Both the position numbers and the translations under genes were made by a program. From positions 32,757,498 through 32,821,497 of the forward strand of contig NC_053112.1 in NCBI RefSeq assembly GCF_010015445.1: a stretch of DNA of 64,000 bases, in the 5' to 3' direction. Below, one piece after another: positions 27,939-63,784 of this stretch. This DNA comes from Perca fluviatilis (lineage: Eukaryota > Chordata > Actinopteri > Perciformes > Percidae). Under the pieces are notes generated by a model. It worked only from the letters and a program-made list of their open reading frames with translations. It did not search any database and was not told the DNA's origin. Within the stretch, counting starts at the first letter, position 1; the number at the start of each line of letters is the position of its first letter.

Positions 27939-28957
27939 GTGAATTATAGTCCAATACAAAAACTGGCTAGGTGCATTGAACAAATTAATGATTGGATGTG
28001 CCACAACTTTCTTAAATTGAATGAAGGAAAAACTGAGGTGATCATTTTTGGAGCAAAAGAGGAACGACTAAGAACCAGCGCCCAGCTTCAAACTATAATG
28101 TTAAAAACAACAGACAAAACCAGAAATCTCGGTGTAATCATGGACTCTGATCTGAATTTGAACAGTCACGTTAAGACGATAACAAAGTCAGCCTTTTACC
28201 ACCTTAAAAATATATCAAGGGTAAAAGGACTAATATGTCAACAGGATTTGGAAAAGCTCGTCCACACCTTTTATTTTCAGTAGACTAGACTACTGTAACG
28301 GTGTCCTTACAGGTCTTCCTAAAAAATCAGTCACACAGCTGCAGCTGATTCAGAATGCAGCTGCTTGAGTCCTCACTAACACAAGGAAAGCGGATCACAT
28401 CACTCCAATTTTAAAGTCTCTACACTGGCTTCCTATGCCCCAAAGAATAGATTTTGAAATTCTTCTGCTGGTTTATAAGTCACTAAATGGTTTAGGGCCA
28501 AATTACCTTTCAGATCTACTTGTGAACTGAACCGCAGAGGCCTCTAAGATCATCAGGGACAGGTTTGCTTGCCATCCCCAGAATCAGAACAAAAAAGGGG
28601 GAAGCAGCGTTCAGTTTCTATGCACCACGTATCTGGAACAAACTTCCGGTAAACTGTAGATCGGCACCCACGCTCAGCTCTTTTAAATCAAGGCCTTTTT
28701 GATACTGCCTATGTTTAATTCTTTGCACTTCACTGTATTGGGAATTTTATTCTTTTATTTCTGTATTTAATCTATTTTTAATTAACTGTTTCAATTTTGT
28801 ATGAATTGTTTTAATTTTGTATTAACTATTTTTAATATTGTATTAATTTTTATTAATTTCTAACTGTGTTTTAATGTTTTAAGTAAAGCACATTGAGTTG
28901 CACCGCTGCTGAAATGTGCTATACAAATAAAATTGCCTTGCCTTGCCTTGCCTTGAA
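27939..28957 (+). mobile_element. L2-type LINE, 5'-truncated, broken reverse transcriptase end
   Basis: An open frame at 27939-28283 carries [20 protein letters not shown] and [20 protein letters not shown], the C-terminal reverse-transcriptase region of teleost L2/CR1-like LINEs. The similarity goes on after the frame ends ([44 protein letters not shown]) with stops and frameshifts to about 28710. The 3' end has GAAATGTGCTATACAAATAA and then a CCTTG repeat, typical of this group. It is dead by sequence. Confidence 0.88.
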
Positions 28958-29480
28958 TTTTCTAAACCTACTAAATTTAGGCTAATTGAAATATATAGGC
29001 CTTTATCTACAGTAATTGTGAAATTGAATCTACTGAATGATGTTGAACTTAGGCTAAACATTTAAAATCTTTTATTCTTATTTTAGGGTCTATGTGGTTT
29101 AATTTGTTTTGCAGTTTTTAAAACTTGATGCATGTCTTTTGAGAAAATCAAAACCTGGAGACAAAGGTGATTTTTCTCTTGTACCTGTATTAACTGATTC
29201 CCGAACTCAGTATGCTAGTTATACAATATGAGGGCTCTTTTCTTCCTTTTTTTTAATTAAAAATATTACTCACTGAATGGAATGAGTGTCGTTCATCTGT
29301 GTAACTGGATACAATTTCAGAATCAGGTATTTCTTACAAAATCAAAATGATAACGGCCATCTATTTGCATCCACAAGCACAACAAAGAAAGTTATTTACT
29401 GGTTAAACAGTTATAGAAACCATTATAAGAATATTAGCTACCCTTTTACCAGCAGAGTGCGCCAAAAGAAGCTACAAGCG

Positions 29481-29490
29481 CTCGCGAGAA
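29481..29490. promoter_or_regulatory. rps3a: CTCGCGAGAA promoter motif
   Basis: CTCGCGAGAA lies about 55 bp upstream of the TOP tract. It is one base short of the TCTCGCGAGA palindrome enriched in TATA-less housekeeping promoters. A second CTCGCG lies at 29528-29533. There is no TATA box at the expected distance. Confidence 0.45.
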
Positions 29491-29536
29491 AACACAAATC
29501 TCACCACCTAGGTCGGTCTCTTTAATTCTCGCGGTA

Positions 29537-29557
29537 TTTCTTCCTTCCTCCTCTTTC
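29537..29557 (+). promoter_or_regulatory. rps3a: 5' TOP pyrimidine tract of rps3a
   Basis: An unbroken run of 21 pyrimidines ends 16 bases before the start codon. Vertebrate ribosomal-protein mRNAs start at a C inside such a tract, and translation of TOP mRNAs is controlled by mTORC1 through LARP1. The exact start site cannot be read from sequence. Confidence 0.75.
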
Positions 29558-29573
29558 ACTCCCTGTAGCCAAC

Positions 29574-34939
<5,366 letters not shown>

Positions 34940-34956
34940 ACCACCCTGACAGATTT

Positions 34957-34962
34957 AATAAA
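34957..34962 (+). terminator. rps3a: rps3a poly(A) signal
   Basis: AATAAA 17 bases after the stop codon, giving the very short 3' UTR usual for ribosomal-protein mRNAs. Confidence 0.85.
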
Positions 34963-36143
34963 AAATGTAAATGACCAACATACACTCCTGTTCTTGTTTC
35001 TGTGCATATAGTAATACAGGGTGTAAAAGTATTAAAAGGTAGGAAATCAAATTAGTAAAAGTTAAGGCCATTAAAAGGTATTACTCTCCATTTTACGAGG
35101 TATTAATTTTATTTTTTGGCAAACTGAGTTGTCATTTGTTTTCTGTATTTAAGTTGATCTTGTAAAGTTTGTGTGATATATCATATCCTGCATCGGGGAA
35201 TAGCATCTTAGCCTGACAATGCTTTGATTTGATGACCTACTTTGTCCGATCAAGCCTTTCATTCACCATAAAAGAACTCCTAACCCAGTGAGTTTCCAAG
35301 AGACTTGCAGTCACTCAGTCCTGGCATGTGGTTGTCCCATAGACGGTATATAAGAGTTGTTGGACCTCATCCATGCTCCCAGTTTCTGCTTTGTCATGCG
35401 CTGCTGAAAGTGGTGTCCTCTGCTCTCGCACTCAAAATCCTGGCGCGCCAGCGAGATCGACATCACATTGGCGTGTAACACTGCCCTTAACAATGGCGTG
35501 TTGGTTTTAAAAAATGAAGGTATTGAATTTACCTCCAGGATTTCTGTGTATATACCGTAATAGAACTAAGTACGTTTTGTGCACATGTACAGGAGGTAGA
35601 AACGATGGGAATCTGTACAAGCACTGAAATCAAATACCCTGAAAATACACTAAAGCTTATTTAATTTGAAACTAGTCTCCCAAATTGTATTTGACCTGTA
35701 TTTTAATATTTTGTGCACCCATATCAGGCCAGCATATGTACAGTCTATGCCAATTCTGTATTTAGTGATTTGGGAGTATAAGCATACATTTTTCCTTTTT
35801 ATAAGTTTACATTTGACCAATCCAGGGGGTGCTTCCAGGATGTAATTATCTTTCTGCAAAAATAAGTAATGTTTGAAGCCATGCAATACTCGATAGGTCT
35901 TCGGAGTTAGTAATCCTAATCTGATAGCAATGTTTATTCCCCTCCCCTGATCTTTATTTGAAAGGAAATACAGGAAAGTCTTCAGAGATTAATTTGTGTG
36001 TAGTGTAATGGAGATACTATAACTTCAGTGAACTGGCAAACTATTACGGGAGGGAAATGATAAACCACTAGGTGGCGCAAATACACAGTTGCTGAAGAAT
36101 CCAAAACAATATTGGCATTTAAATGAATATCCAGCATCACTCA
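34963..36143. other. spacer between convergent rps3a and sh3d19
   Basis: About 1.2 kb between the two poly(A) signals. I see no open frame with coding character. The stretch at 35300-35490 is more GC-rich and may be an old repeat fragment. Confidence 0.5.
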
Positions 36144-36149
36144 TTTATT
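36144..36149 (-). terminator. sh3d19: sh3d19 poly(A) signal candidate
   Basis: AATAAA on the minus strand (TTTATT on plus), 163 bases beyond the stop codon. It would give a short 3' UTR. Weaker alternatives lie further on. Confidence 0.5.
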
Positions 36150-36311
36150 TATAATCTTCATACATTTGGTAAACATTTTTAAATTACAAAACCAGATACA
36201 TTTTTACTACTTTGAGTTGAAAAAGTAGTGCAGTCCAGTTAACTGCTGAAAACCTCATTTTAGTTCTGGTGATCCAACTTTTTTTGTTGTTGTACTGAAA
36301 GCCACATGGCA

Positions 36312-54560
<18,249 letters not shown>

Positions 54561-54824
54561 TGGGATTTAAAACAATGTAGAAAAAAAAATAATAAAATAA
54601 TAATAATAAATATAGCAGAAATCCTTTACTAGAAGTGTAGCTAGCTCATCTGCCTAGACTGGTCGATAAAACATGAGCTAATGTCCTGAACACTGGAAGT
54701 TTCAGTGTGTCCTGCCCACAGCAGCACTCTCTCTGGCCGGCAGTGGGCGGAGGAGGTGCCGCTCACCGTCAGGCCCCACACAGGCAACATAGGCAACAAC
54801 TTCTGCGTGGGAATGTACACAGAT

Positions 54825-54884
54825 ATATTAACAGTGGGTTGATCCTGCCTTACATGCAAGGCAGGATCAACCCACTGTTAATAT
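54825..54884. repeat. 27-bp perfect palindrome upstream of sh3d19
   Basis: The arms 54825-54851 and 54858-54884 are exact inverted copies around a 6-base loop. The arms contain GTGGGTTGATCCTGCC. It lies 265 bp upstream of the sh3d19 start codon. Confidence 0.9.
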
Positions 54885-54956
54885 GATCCCATTATGGAGG
54901 GAGAATAGGATGCAGACTGTACAGTACACACCTCAGATTTTTACATTATTCTTAAT

Positions 54957-55001
54957 ATGTGTGTATGTATGTAGGTGTGTGTGTGCGTGTGTGTATGTGT
55001 A
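54957..55001. repeat. short interrupted GT tract upstream of sh3d19
   Basis: TGTGTGTATGTATGTAGG, then further TG units. Confidence 0.85.
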
Positions 55002-55284
55002 CAAATATTTAAACAGAAATAAATACATATATTTCATTTATTATAACACTAAAATAAATGTACTTTTATATACTATTTTAGCTGTTTAGTGTTCAATTAG
55101 GGCTTAATTTTCTGTTGCCTAAATTTGATCTTCCAAGATTAAGATCTAAAAGGTGTAAACCCTTCTCTATACAATTCTCCAGTAAAGTTAGATTTTATAT
55201 AGGCTATATTAAATCTAAAACATACTGGGACCAGCTTTTCAATTTCCCACCTAGTTTTTAGATTGCTGAATGTAAACACAGTAG

Positions 55285-55475
55285 CCTACATTTACTTAAG
55301 TTCTGTACCTAAGTGCAATGTTGAGGTACTTGAGTATTTCCAGTTTATGCAACTTTATACTTTTACTCTATGTCAGAGGGAAATATTGTACGTTTTACTC
55401 CACTAGATTTATTTTTGATAACTTTAGTATTTTTATATTTCTAATGCCTTTTATTTGTAACGGAGTATTGATACA
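55285..55475 (+). repeat. dispersed teleost repeat (TACTTGAGTATTTCC type)
   Basis: GAGGTACTTGAGTATTTCCA, TTTATACTTTTACTC and GAGGGAAATATTGTACGTTT occur in the order known from a widespread teleost repeat. A more diverged copy is at 23820-23960. Confidence 0.55.
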
Positions 55476-56354
55476 GTGAGGTATTGCTACTGACATTAAA
55501 TATCTAAATACGTCTTCCATCACGGTCATCTTCATAAACGCTTCCTCTGAAGACACAACTGTGGGAAAACTGCAATTCATCTGCTCTCCCACTAGATGTC
55601 GCTGCAGACCTGGCCATTTTTATAGCATGTAAACAAAAAATGAATGTGTCTTTCATTTGAATCAGGGCCAGGGTTTTCAGTTAGTAGAAATCACCGCAGA
55701 ATAATAGCCTACCTGGGAATTGTGTATTTTAGATACATTGCCTCTCATTGTTTAAATTACGACTTGAGCCAAATGTTTCCTTCAATCAGGCCTTCAATCA
55801 GGCATAAAAACAAGTTCTGCCTTTTTCATAACTATAATTTCATGCTGGAAATTATGATAATGAGGGAAATATAGCCTACATCTTAAATAACAGCATGGAC
55901 AAAATAATCATCGGAGGAGAGTCTTAATTTCTAGATCCAGTGGACTGGGAATAAGAGATGCTTATATCAAATAAGACACAGAAACAAATTAGAATTATAA
56001 TTTGTCACATATAGCTCGTACCTCACTGTTTTGCCCAGCATGTGGCGACATGTATACTGTTGAGATATATGTCAAGTCTGAATACTCTGATCCTATCTTC
56101 TGATCGTATCTTGATAAAAGTAGGTAACCAATATGATGACTTCGTTTTTGAATCTGCCCTTAAATAAGTAGGACCAGGCTGATAGTGCTGAAATAAGATT
56201 ATGAAATTGACATTCAAAAGAGTTTTTTTTTGGGAAACTGGAAGATAGGCTACTGTTTGTATCCAGAGGAGTGGTGCTTTAAGGAGACCAAACAAGCCAG
56301 CCTGTTAACCTCGTCAAGTTTTAACCTAAACATATGGCACTTTACGTAGGCTAC

Positions 56355-56629
56355 AGTGACGGATCTGGCCATCTGGAATTGGGGCAAATGCCAGAAGGGC
56401 CGCGCCCCCCTATTGAACCCCTATAGGCCACTACTGATAATTTGCCTTTGGTTCATTTTGACGAGTTATTTTATGCATGCAGCCACAGATATTCAAGATT
56501 GTACAGCGGCAAAGTGCGTGGAAAGATTCACTCGGAAGGCAGAGTTTCCAAGCTAGGTTATTGACAAAAAAATAGGGCTGGTGGTGTGTTGCAAATGCCA
56601 GGGCCGTTTTTTGATCCAAGTCCGTCACC
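56355..56629. mobile_element. GTGACGGA...TCCGTCAC element
   Basis: It has inverted ends GTGACGGA and TCCGTCAC, with AGGCTAC just outside on both sides (7-bp match). Inside, GCAAATGCCAG occurs near each end in the same orientation. The boundaries are approximate. Confidence 0.5.
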
Positions 56630-56759
56630 GACAGGCTACTTATGCTTTTACACGTGCACAGTTTTTTTTCCTCACAGATATATTTCTCATAAGGGAAGGT
56701 GTAAATAAACGCTCCTCCAGCGGACGTGGGCCTGTTGTAACTCAGTGGGCGGAGCGTTC

Positions 56760-57040
56760 AAATGAGGATTTAGCGTGAGTGCGGTTTCACCTATGTGTGC
56801 TGTTTGTGTGCGGTGTGTGCTGCGGACTCAGGTTGAAGTAGCTTGGTTACACGTATAATAGGCTACCTCCGCGTACTGATACGAAAAGGGGGGGAATTAT
56901 GGAGCTGTAAGACAAGAGCGACTCGGTTATTCATTCCCGAGAGGACATACTGAGTGTGTGTTTGTGGTTAAACCTGCTGGTCGACGCCGCTCAAACTGCT
57001 GGGCGCTCTTTACCCGTCCAACCGGAGGATCCGTCCGACG
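56760..57040 (+). other. fhip1a: probable non-coding first exon of fhip1a (fam160a1)
   Basis: A CpG-containing block ends in CGACG followed by GTAAGAAGG, a strong plus-strand donor at 57041. Just upstream are a GC box (GTGGGCGGAG, 56746-56755) and Sp1-like sequence. I see no long open frame, as expected for a 5' UTR exon. In human the gene beyond SH3D19 on this side and strand includes FAM160A1, so fhip1a is the best guess, but the name rests on synteny only. The 5' end is approximate. Confidence 0.4.
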
Positions 57041-57041
57041 G

Positions 57042-57077
57042 TAAGAAGGAAAGAAAGACGGAAAGAAAGAAAGAAAG
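57042..57077. repeat. GAAA-rich simple repeat
   Basis: GAAA/GGAAA units right after the putative fhip1a donor. Confidence 0.85.
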
Positions 57078-57154
57078 CTCGGAACACAACTTTACAGTGG
57101 TAGATTTAACTTAGCCTACCTGTTGAAGTACAACATGACAGTGACATTTCTGTT

Positions 57155-57283
<129 letters not shown>

Positions 57284-59742
57284 CCTTTGACAGTCTGTGA
57301 TTGACATTTGCGGGTGGGTGGAAGGGTTGGCTTTCACCGGAGCAGCCAGAGGTCTCTGCTGGCTTTACTTGGGGCGATTGCCATGTAACATAATTACTAC
57401 TTTTTTTTATTTTATTTTTTTTTGCATCCCTATGAAGTGAAATAAGTTTGAACTGCGTGATTTGCTTTACTTGCTCTGTTTCCACTTTTGCTTTACTGTT
57501 GTGTCGTCACCATAGAAACAAAGTAGACCCACCCAATCTCTAATCATAGCTTTTTTTTTTTTTTTGCAACCTCAGCCAATAAACCAGTCACTGCTTAATA
57601 ACATGTTTTCAAATGGATCTGGTTTCATAATCTGCCGTGCTACCAGCTCCATTACTTGGAGTAAAAAAAAAACAGCATCCACGTGCTGCTGTTCTCAGCT
57701 CCTGGCAAAGTTCTTTTACAGCCATGGAAGAAGTCTCAAGTATACCTGTATAGGCTCTATAGTATACCTGTCCTGATTCACCTCTCAGGCTCCTAATGAG
57801 CTTTGTGACAATATGCCAGAGGTGTTGACTTACCAGCAAACAGCATTAATGTTTCATGGCTGGTCATCTTCCTTTTTATAGTACACCTGCTAAATCAGTG
57901 TGATGTAAACTGAGCTTTTGAGGCTATAGTTTCTAGGTGGGACAAGATGTCAAACTGTAAAAGACTAAAACTGTGTTGTCGTACAGGTTTCTCCCTCTCT
58001 CTGTTGAGAAATAGTCGGAGGAGCTATTTCATCATATGTGCCTGATGTATTACTCAGCTACAGGGGAGGTTATTTTCCTACCCTGTTTGTGTTTTTTTTT
58101 TTTTTTTTAACATATATATATTTTTTACATTAGCTGGATATTTCAAAAGCCGGTTAACAGAATTTTGTAGGGCTGCAACTTACTATTTTCATTATTGACA
58201 ATAGATTTTCTCAGTTAAGCAGTTCATTATTTTGTCTATAAAGTGGCAGCACATAGTGAAAACCTCTGAAATATCTTTACCTTCCTGTCATATGAGACGT
58301 TTGAGAAGTTGGAACCAGAGAATTTCTGTCATTTTTGCCTGAAAAATGACTCAAAACAATCCATCGATTATCAAAATAGTTTGATTTTATCTTGGTGGAC
58401 TAATCAATTCATTGTTTCAACTATACATTTGGTTGATTTAGACTTAACAGACTTGACAATAAAACAGAGGGCATTTTTCTTGAACATTTAAACAAAAAAA
58501 AACAACAACAAAAAAACGGTTTTCTCTTGAACACACTTGAATGAAACAAACCTGACAAGTATCCCATGATTGCCTCTTATAATGGCAGTTATTATAAGAG
58601 TACATTTTGTAGCCGGTGGATGGAGGTTGCCCAGTTGTCATGGAGATGATTCAGTTGTTTTCACGTGACCTGTATGCGCTTTTTGATTTTGGTCATGGTC
58701 ACTTTCACATCCCCCGTCAAACAGCCATCAGTTATCACGTGACTGAAACTCATGAACAACTAAACCATCTCTGTCTCCTTATTTATTTATTTCCAACGTT
58801 TTGTTCTTTATTATGAGAACAAGTATCCTCCACAAACGTCTGCATGCCATCATCAAATGTGGCTTCTGTGGTTGTGCTTGTGGATGCTCTTTAAAGCCCA
58901 GTAGCACACTGTCAGTGGCTTCTCTCAGGGGGGAAGGGATGTACAGTATATCCAGGCTTCTCAGCAGAATGACCACTTGAAAAGGTATTTGTAAATGCTG
59001 TCACTATAAAGGATGTACAATTATAAGATTTTCATGATTGTAGGGATGCAGCTTAGTGTCATTTTAATGTTGTGTTTAACCAAGCTGCCCTTCTTCATAG
59101 TGAGTTCTGTCTGATGCTGTCTAAACTGGTGCGGTCTGATCTCTGTTCTTCATAATTGGTTACATGCTGCGGGTCTCTGCCTCTTAATCAGTTCCACTCC
59201 AGAGACTACAGCAAAAATGTCAAATCTCCCACTTTTCATAACTGCGTCCTAAACATGAGTAGGTTGAACATGAATATTGACATGCAGCACGGAATGCAAG
59301 AGCGGTTTCAACTTTACGATACAAATTTCTGAGGAATGAGGGGAATGTGTGGCTAATCAGTCATCTGTGTGATTATGAGTGATGTTACGAGGGGACTCGA
59401 ATCTCATTTAGTGGGAAATCTGTTTGGCTAACATCAGTTTTCAGACTTGCAACCAAGATATTCGCACACAGACTGTGAATAATGGTCATACTAATGTGAT
59501 TAGATTAATAGGTTCAGGTCACAAGTTTGTGTTGGGGATTCGATTTGTTTCACCTGGCTTGTTGCTGCCACCAACGTTACTGATTGTTTGAAGGTAGTGC
59601 TTTTGAATTAAGCTTAATAGCTTTTTACGTAAAAATTTTTTTTTACAAGATAGACGCCAAAGGGACAGTTTTTTTGTGAGTTAGTCAGTTAAAAACGGTA
59701 TACGTTTGGCAGAATTTGTGACAAATTTAGGTGGAACAGGTG

Positions 59743-59796
59743 GTGTGTGTGTGTGTGTGTGTCCGTGTGTGTGTGTGTGTCTGTGTCCGTGTGTGG
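59743..59796. repeat. interrupted GT tract
   Basis: TG repeats with three TC interruptions. Confidence 0.9.
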
Positions 59797-59984
59797 CCAG
59801 CTCAGCTTCGTCCCGTGTTTGGGATTAGCCCCACCTTCCCCGCTCGTGCCCCAACACTGACCCTGAGAAGTAGCCTAACAGACAACATGAAAGCTATGTC
59901 GCGATGGTGACTGGCAGTATTCCTTAACGGCTCAGACTATAGTAAAGTGTTACCATCACATTTAACCATTTTTTTTTTATTAAA

Positions 59985-60480
59985 AGAATAGTTCAACATT
60001 TCTTTCCCGAGAGTTAATTGTGAAGGTCCATATCACTCCTCGTCTCTGTGTTGATAGTATGAAGATAGAGCTGGGAGGTGATTAGCCTAGCTTAGCGTAA
60101 ACACTGAATGCATGGAGAAACGGCTAGCTTGGCTCTCTTTTAAGGCCTCCCAACAATTCCAAAGCTCACTAATTATTACGTTGTATCTCATTTATTTAAT
60201 CCGTACATAAACAGATAAGCAAGACAAGTTGTGGTATCAAGGGGGAGATAAGTGCTGTAATTATTTGCTGTACAAAAAACAGGCGCAGAGACTTACTGGA
60301 ATCTTGTCAACAGTGAGGTTGCCAGTATTTGCATTTCACTTTGTGTACATATATCTAAAATGATATATGTATTAATGACCTTTTTTAGAGATAGCAAGGC
60401 TAGCTGTTCTCCCCATACTTCTTCTTAGCTTATGCTAGGTTTCGCTAACGATGTAACAACTTTAGCTCCACTTGAAAACA
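59985..60480 (+). repeat. dispersed teleost repeat (GAATAGTTCAACATTT family)
   Basis: The order GAATAGTTCAACATTT, GATTAGCCTAGCTTAGCGTA, GAAACGGCTAGCTTGGCTCT and CATAAACAGATAAGCAAGAC is that of a very common fish interspersed repeat. Fragments of the same family lie at about 40380-40700 and 43030-43090. Confidence 0.6.
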
Positions 60481-61492
60481 TACGGACATTAGAGTGGTCT
60501 ATTCTGTTATAATGGTAAAGTACATTTTGTCCCATTTGTTGTGTTCAAGCTTAGTACAAAGAATGACCCTCTATTCCCCCGGCAAACTCTCTGTGGGGGC
60601 CTTCAAAAAAAGCTTCTCTTTTAGAGTGAAAAGAATAGAGATTGAAACTGAATCAGGTTGAACCACTTCTGTTGTCTAAGAATGACCTGGAATGAAGGTT
60701 TATGCAGCATGCATTTGTCATCTGTCCTTGAAAAGCCAGTCACGGACATAAAGTAAAACAATACGGTGCAGGAGGTGCTAGAGGCCAGTGTTTAGTACTT
60801 TTTCAAAGAGCTGGAAGCATATATACGTCAGTTTGCATGTTTTTTGCTTTGAAAATGTATGAGCAAAAATGTCATCAAGTGTGCAGCCACTTGACGGCTA
60901 ATGTAAACATTTTCCTCTCCTCGGCTGCACTTGTTTTAAAGGCGATAAAGTCTTAAAAGGGTGAAAACAAAAGTGAGAGAAATGCATTCGCTAGTTATCC
61001 ACACCCATGCAAATATTTGACACAGAGGAGCCCGACAGCCATTTTGGTATACACTGTATTCCCTATAAAAACAAATTCCAGTTTTTGAGCGGTGTCTCGT
61101 ACTGTAGCTTTTCAAACCCTCTTTTCATCCAGTTGGCTAATTACATGAGTGCAGTGCTGCAGCTCGCTCTCATCATCTCTGATAAGCCTCTCTGAACTTC
61201 ACAGACTGTATCTTTCATTCCACATGCAAACATGGCTTTTTTTTTTTCTTATCAGCAAGTGAGACGTGATGCAAACGAGCAGGAAGCAGCAGGAGCAGAG
61301 ATACGTAAGGTTATACCCACACTAAACCCATCCTTATCACTGACAGACGCCTATTGTAGTGTGGGGATGGGCTGAATACCAACATGAAAGTAGCATGATG
61401 TCACCAGCCCACATTGTCGTGTATATTACAATGTGGTAATTTAGCCTGTGAGGGTCAGAAAAACACAGAGTGAAAAATGTGTAGTGACCTGT

Positions 61493-61900
61493 TAGCCTGG
61501 TTGACACCAGACCCTTCTCAGTTGTAACTGAGAAGGGTCTGGGAAAGGTTCATTGACAGTTCATTTCTAAAGGGGCGTCACCAACGGACGCTGCTCAAAT
61601 GCCTCTGGGTAAATGCGCATTGGATAGTCCAACCAATCAGACCAACGACCCGGGTGACTCTGTGCTTCGGTAGCCGTCATGTTGAATGTAAACAAAAAGC
61701 TGCTCGCCGTCGCTGCGCTATTGTCGTCGCGTAAAGCCCGCCTCAACGGTTGTGATTGGTGTAAAGCCCGCCCTCAGCGGTTGTGATTGGTGCCTCGATT
61801 TTGGGGACATTGGAAATGGGTTTGAATGGGCTCTTGGCCAGACTGACTTGCAGAGCAAATCTCAAATTTGCCGGAAGTTCGTCAGGGTTTACCCAGGCTA
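61493..61900. mobile_element. TAGCCTGG...CCAGGCTA element with 9-bp duplication
   Basis: Flanked by GTGACCTGT at 61484-61492 and 61901-61909. The terminal repeats TAGCCTGG and CCAGGCTA are perfect. A subterminal hairpin (CAGACCCTTCTCAGTT with its complement) starts 18 bases from the left end. There is no transposase frame. Confidence 0.75.
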
Positions 61901-61911
61901 GTGACCTGTTG

Positions 61912-62037
61912 TTTAAAGGCATACTATGTAACCTTCCCTCTTTCGGTCCCCCTACAGCCACAGTCGCGAGCTGTAGTTCCAATGAGACAACCTGTAAGGG
62001 GACCGAAGAGGGAAAAGTTACATAGTATGCCTTTTAA
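61912..62037. mobile_element. short foldback MITE
   Basis: TTTAAAGGCATACTATGTAA at the left has its complement at the right, and pairing goes on inside with few mismatches (CCCTCTTTCGGTCCCC with GGGGACCGAAGAGGG). The whole 126-bp element can fold on itself. It lies 12 bases from the end of the 61493-61900 element. Confidence 0.7.
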
Positions 62038-63351
62038 AGTATCAGAAAGCATTTGTAAGATTTGGGTTATAATGATACTACGAGAAGTTTACATACGATT
62101 TACACATGTTGGGTCTTTAAAGCAGACCTGCAAAACAAATTGCTTTCCCATCACCATGTACAACTTGTGTTTGTACATGGAAACTTCTGCGGTCCTTCAC
62201 AGTGTTATCCAAGGTTACATCTTGCTTCCTGGCTAGTGAAGAAAAATAAATACACACATTCAGTATATATGTTTACACCCATAATATACAGTACATGCAG
62301 TGACTCATGCATACCGAGGTGAGCACAGTGTCAGGGAGCAGGATACTGTCTCACCTGTCCCTGTCTAGAGTAGAAAGCCCCTCTCTCCACTGTAGGCTGA
62401 AGCCTCTTTCAAGAGAGTTGTAGCATGTGAAATTAGCCACATATCTTTGATCTTAACAACGGGGCATACAGGCTCTTTTATCCTTTTTGTTGGCTCCTTT
62501 TAAATCTTTATCTACTTCTCTTATTGAGCTCAGGTTTTGAAACAGTGTATTTTTCCCTTCTGGGTGTTTGGTACTGCTGTTACCGCCTCCTCCTCTTCTC
62601 TCAGCTACACTAAGCGTGTGTGTGTTTGAACATGTTAATGGATCTCTTCTCGTGATCACGGAGCAATATGGAAGGAACAGCCTGTTTCTGAAACCAGTTT
62701 GAAGATGAATTCAACAGCCAACTCCCTGTTAGCCTTCACGTGCATGTGAAAATCCACAGCTTCACATGGAGCAACACTCATCTTATCTTTAAAAGCTATT
62801 TCCAATCATTATTCAGCATCTGCTGGGCTTGTGTTTTTTATTTTTTTGGTTTAGAAACACACTATGAAATGCTTTGTAAGGATACTTCATATGGAAAATT
62901 ATGATTTTTTTTTTTTATATTTTTTTTTTTGACTTATTTTGGAACTTATTTTAACAACATAGAACTATATTTAAATGTGTGTGAAATGTTCCTCTTCTTT
63001 TCACAGTAAATCCCAAACCATTAATATTTAACTAATTAAAATATAATAGATTAAAATAATTAAGAATCATGAATAATGATTTTTTAATTATTGTTCTTTA
63101 TTAATTCCTCTTTATGACATTTAACAGCAAAAAATGACTATTTATATTAGTCCCAACATTCCGGAAATCCTTGTGTTCATTTTAAGATTATAAAGAGTTA
63201 ATCTGTCTCTCCTAAAGATAGATGGTCCAGCACAGTGGTCGGTGAAGGGAATGACCGAGACCTAGATAAGAAATGAAATGGCCTTTTTCCTTCCTGCTGT
63301 GTGGGAGACTATAACTTATCAGACCAGGCACTATCTGTCCCTTCAATGGCT

Positions 63352-63784
63352 TCACCTGTAGCCCTTAAATATTTCATCAGCTGATATCACTTTAATGGGC
63401 CTGTCTGTCACTGGGTTGCCATGGCTACCACCCGGCCACTGTAAATGATATAACAAGGCTGGTTCAGGAGAGGGAAACTCGAAAAGACTGACTTCTTCTG
63501 TCTGCTGGAGGTTACAGGATCTAGCACCCAAAAACACCTCCCTTAGACAAAATTTGGGAAAATAATTTTTGTTGTTGTTGTATATCTTCTCTGACTATTT
63601 TATTAATCACGTCTCTTGGATTGAGGGTTAAAACTCCTGTTGAGCGAGAAAGATGATCTTTATTCTGAATAGAGGGTGTGTCTTGCCTCTGAGCTATTTG
63701 TCCAGACCACGCCTGTGTGTTTGAAAACCTCAGAGATGGCAGAAAGCCGACAATACCAGAAACCAGATCAGTAAAAATTGACAA
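63352..63784 (-). pseudogene. frameshifted coding remnant, unidentified
   Basis: Two overlapping minus-strand frames look like one broken coding sequence. The upstream part (63784-63524) contains VLTLNPRDVINKIVREDIQQ and stops. The downstream part (63537-63352) contains SLFEFPSPEPALLYHLQWPG and ends PIKVISADEIFKGYR before TGA. The frame changes at a run of five A on the plus strand (63530-63534), so one extra base there would explain the break. The last residues recall the KVISVDEL end of eIF4E-transporter (4E-T) proteins, but this is a short match from memory and the rest is not recognised. It could be a retrocopy, or exons of a live gene if the run is a sequencing error; GTGAAG after GGCTACAG could also be a donor. 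Confidence 0.35.

Larger units (their letters stand above)
54561..56759. other. region between head-to-head sh3d19 and the next gene
   Basis: Upstream of the sh3d19 start this stretch holds a palindrome (54825-54884), a GT-rich tract (54957-55001), a common teleost repeat (about 55285-55475) and a short inverted-repeat element (about 56355-56629). The sh3d19 leader must begin in its lower part, but there is no TATA box to place it. Confidence 0.5.
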
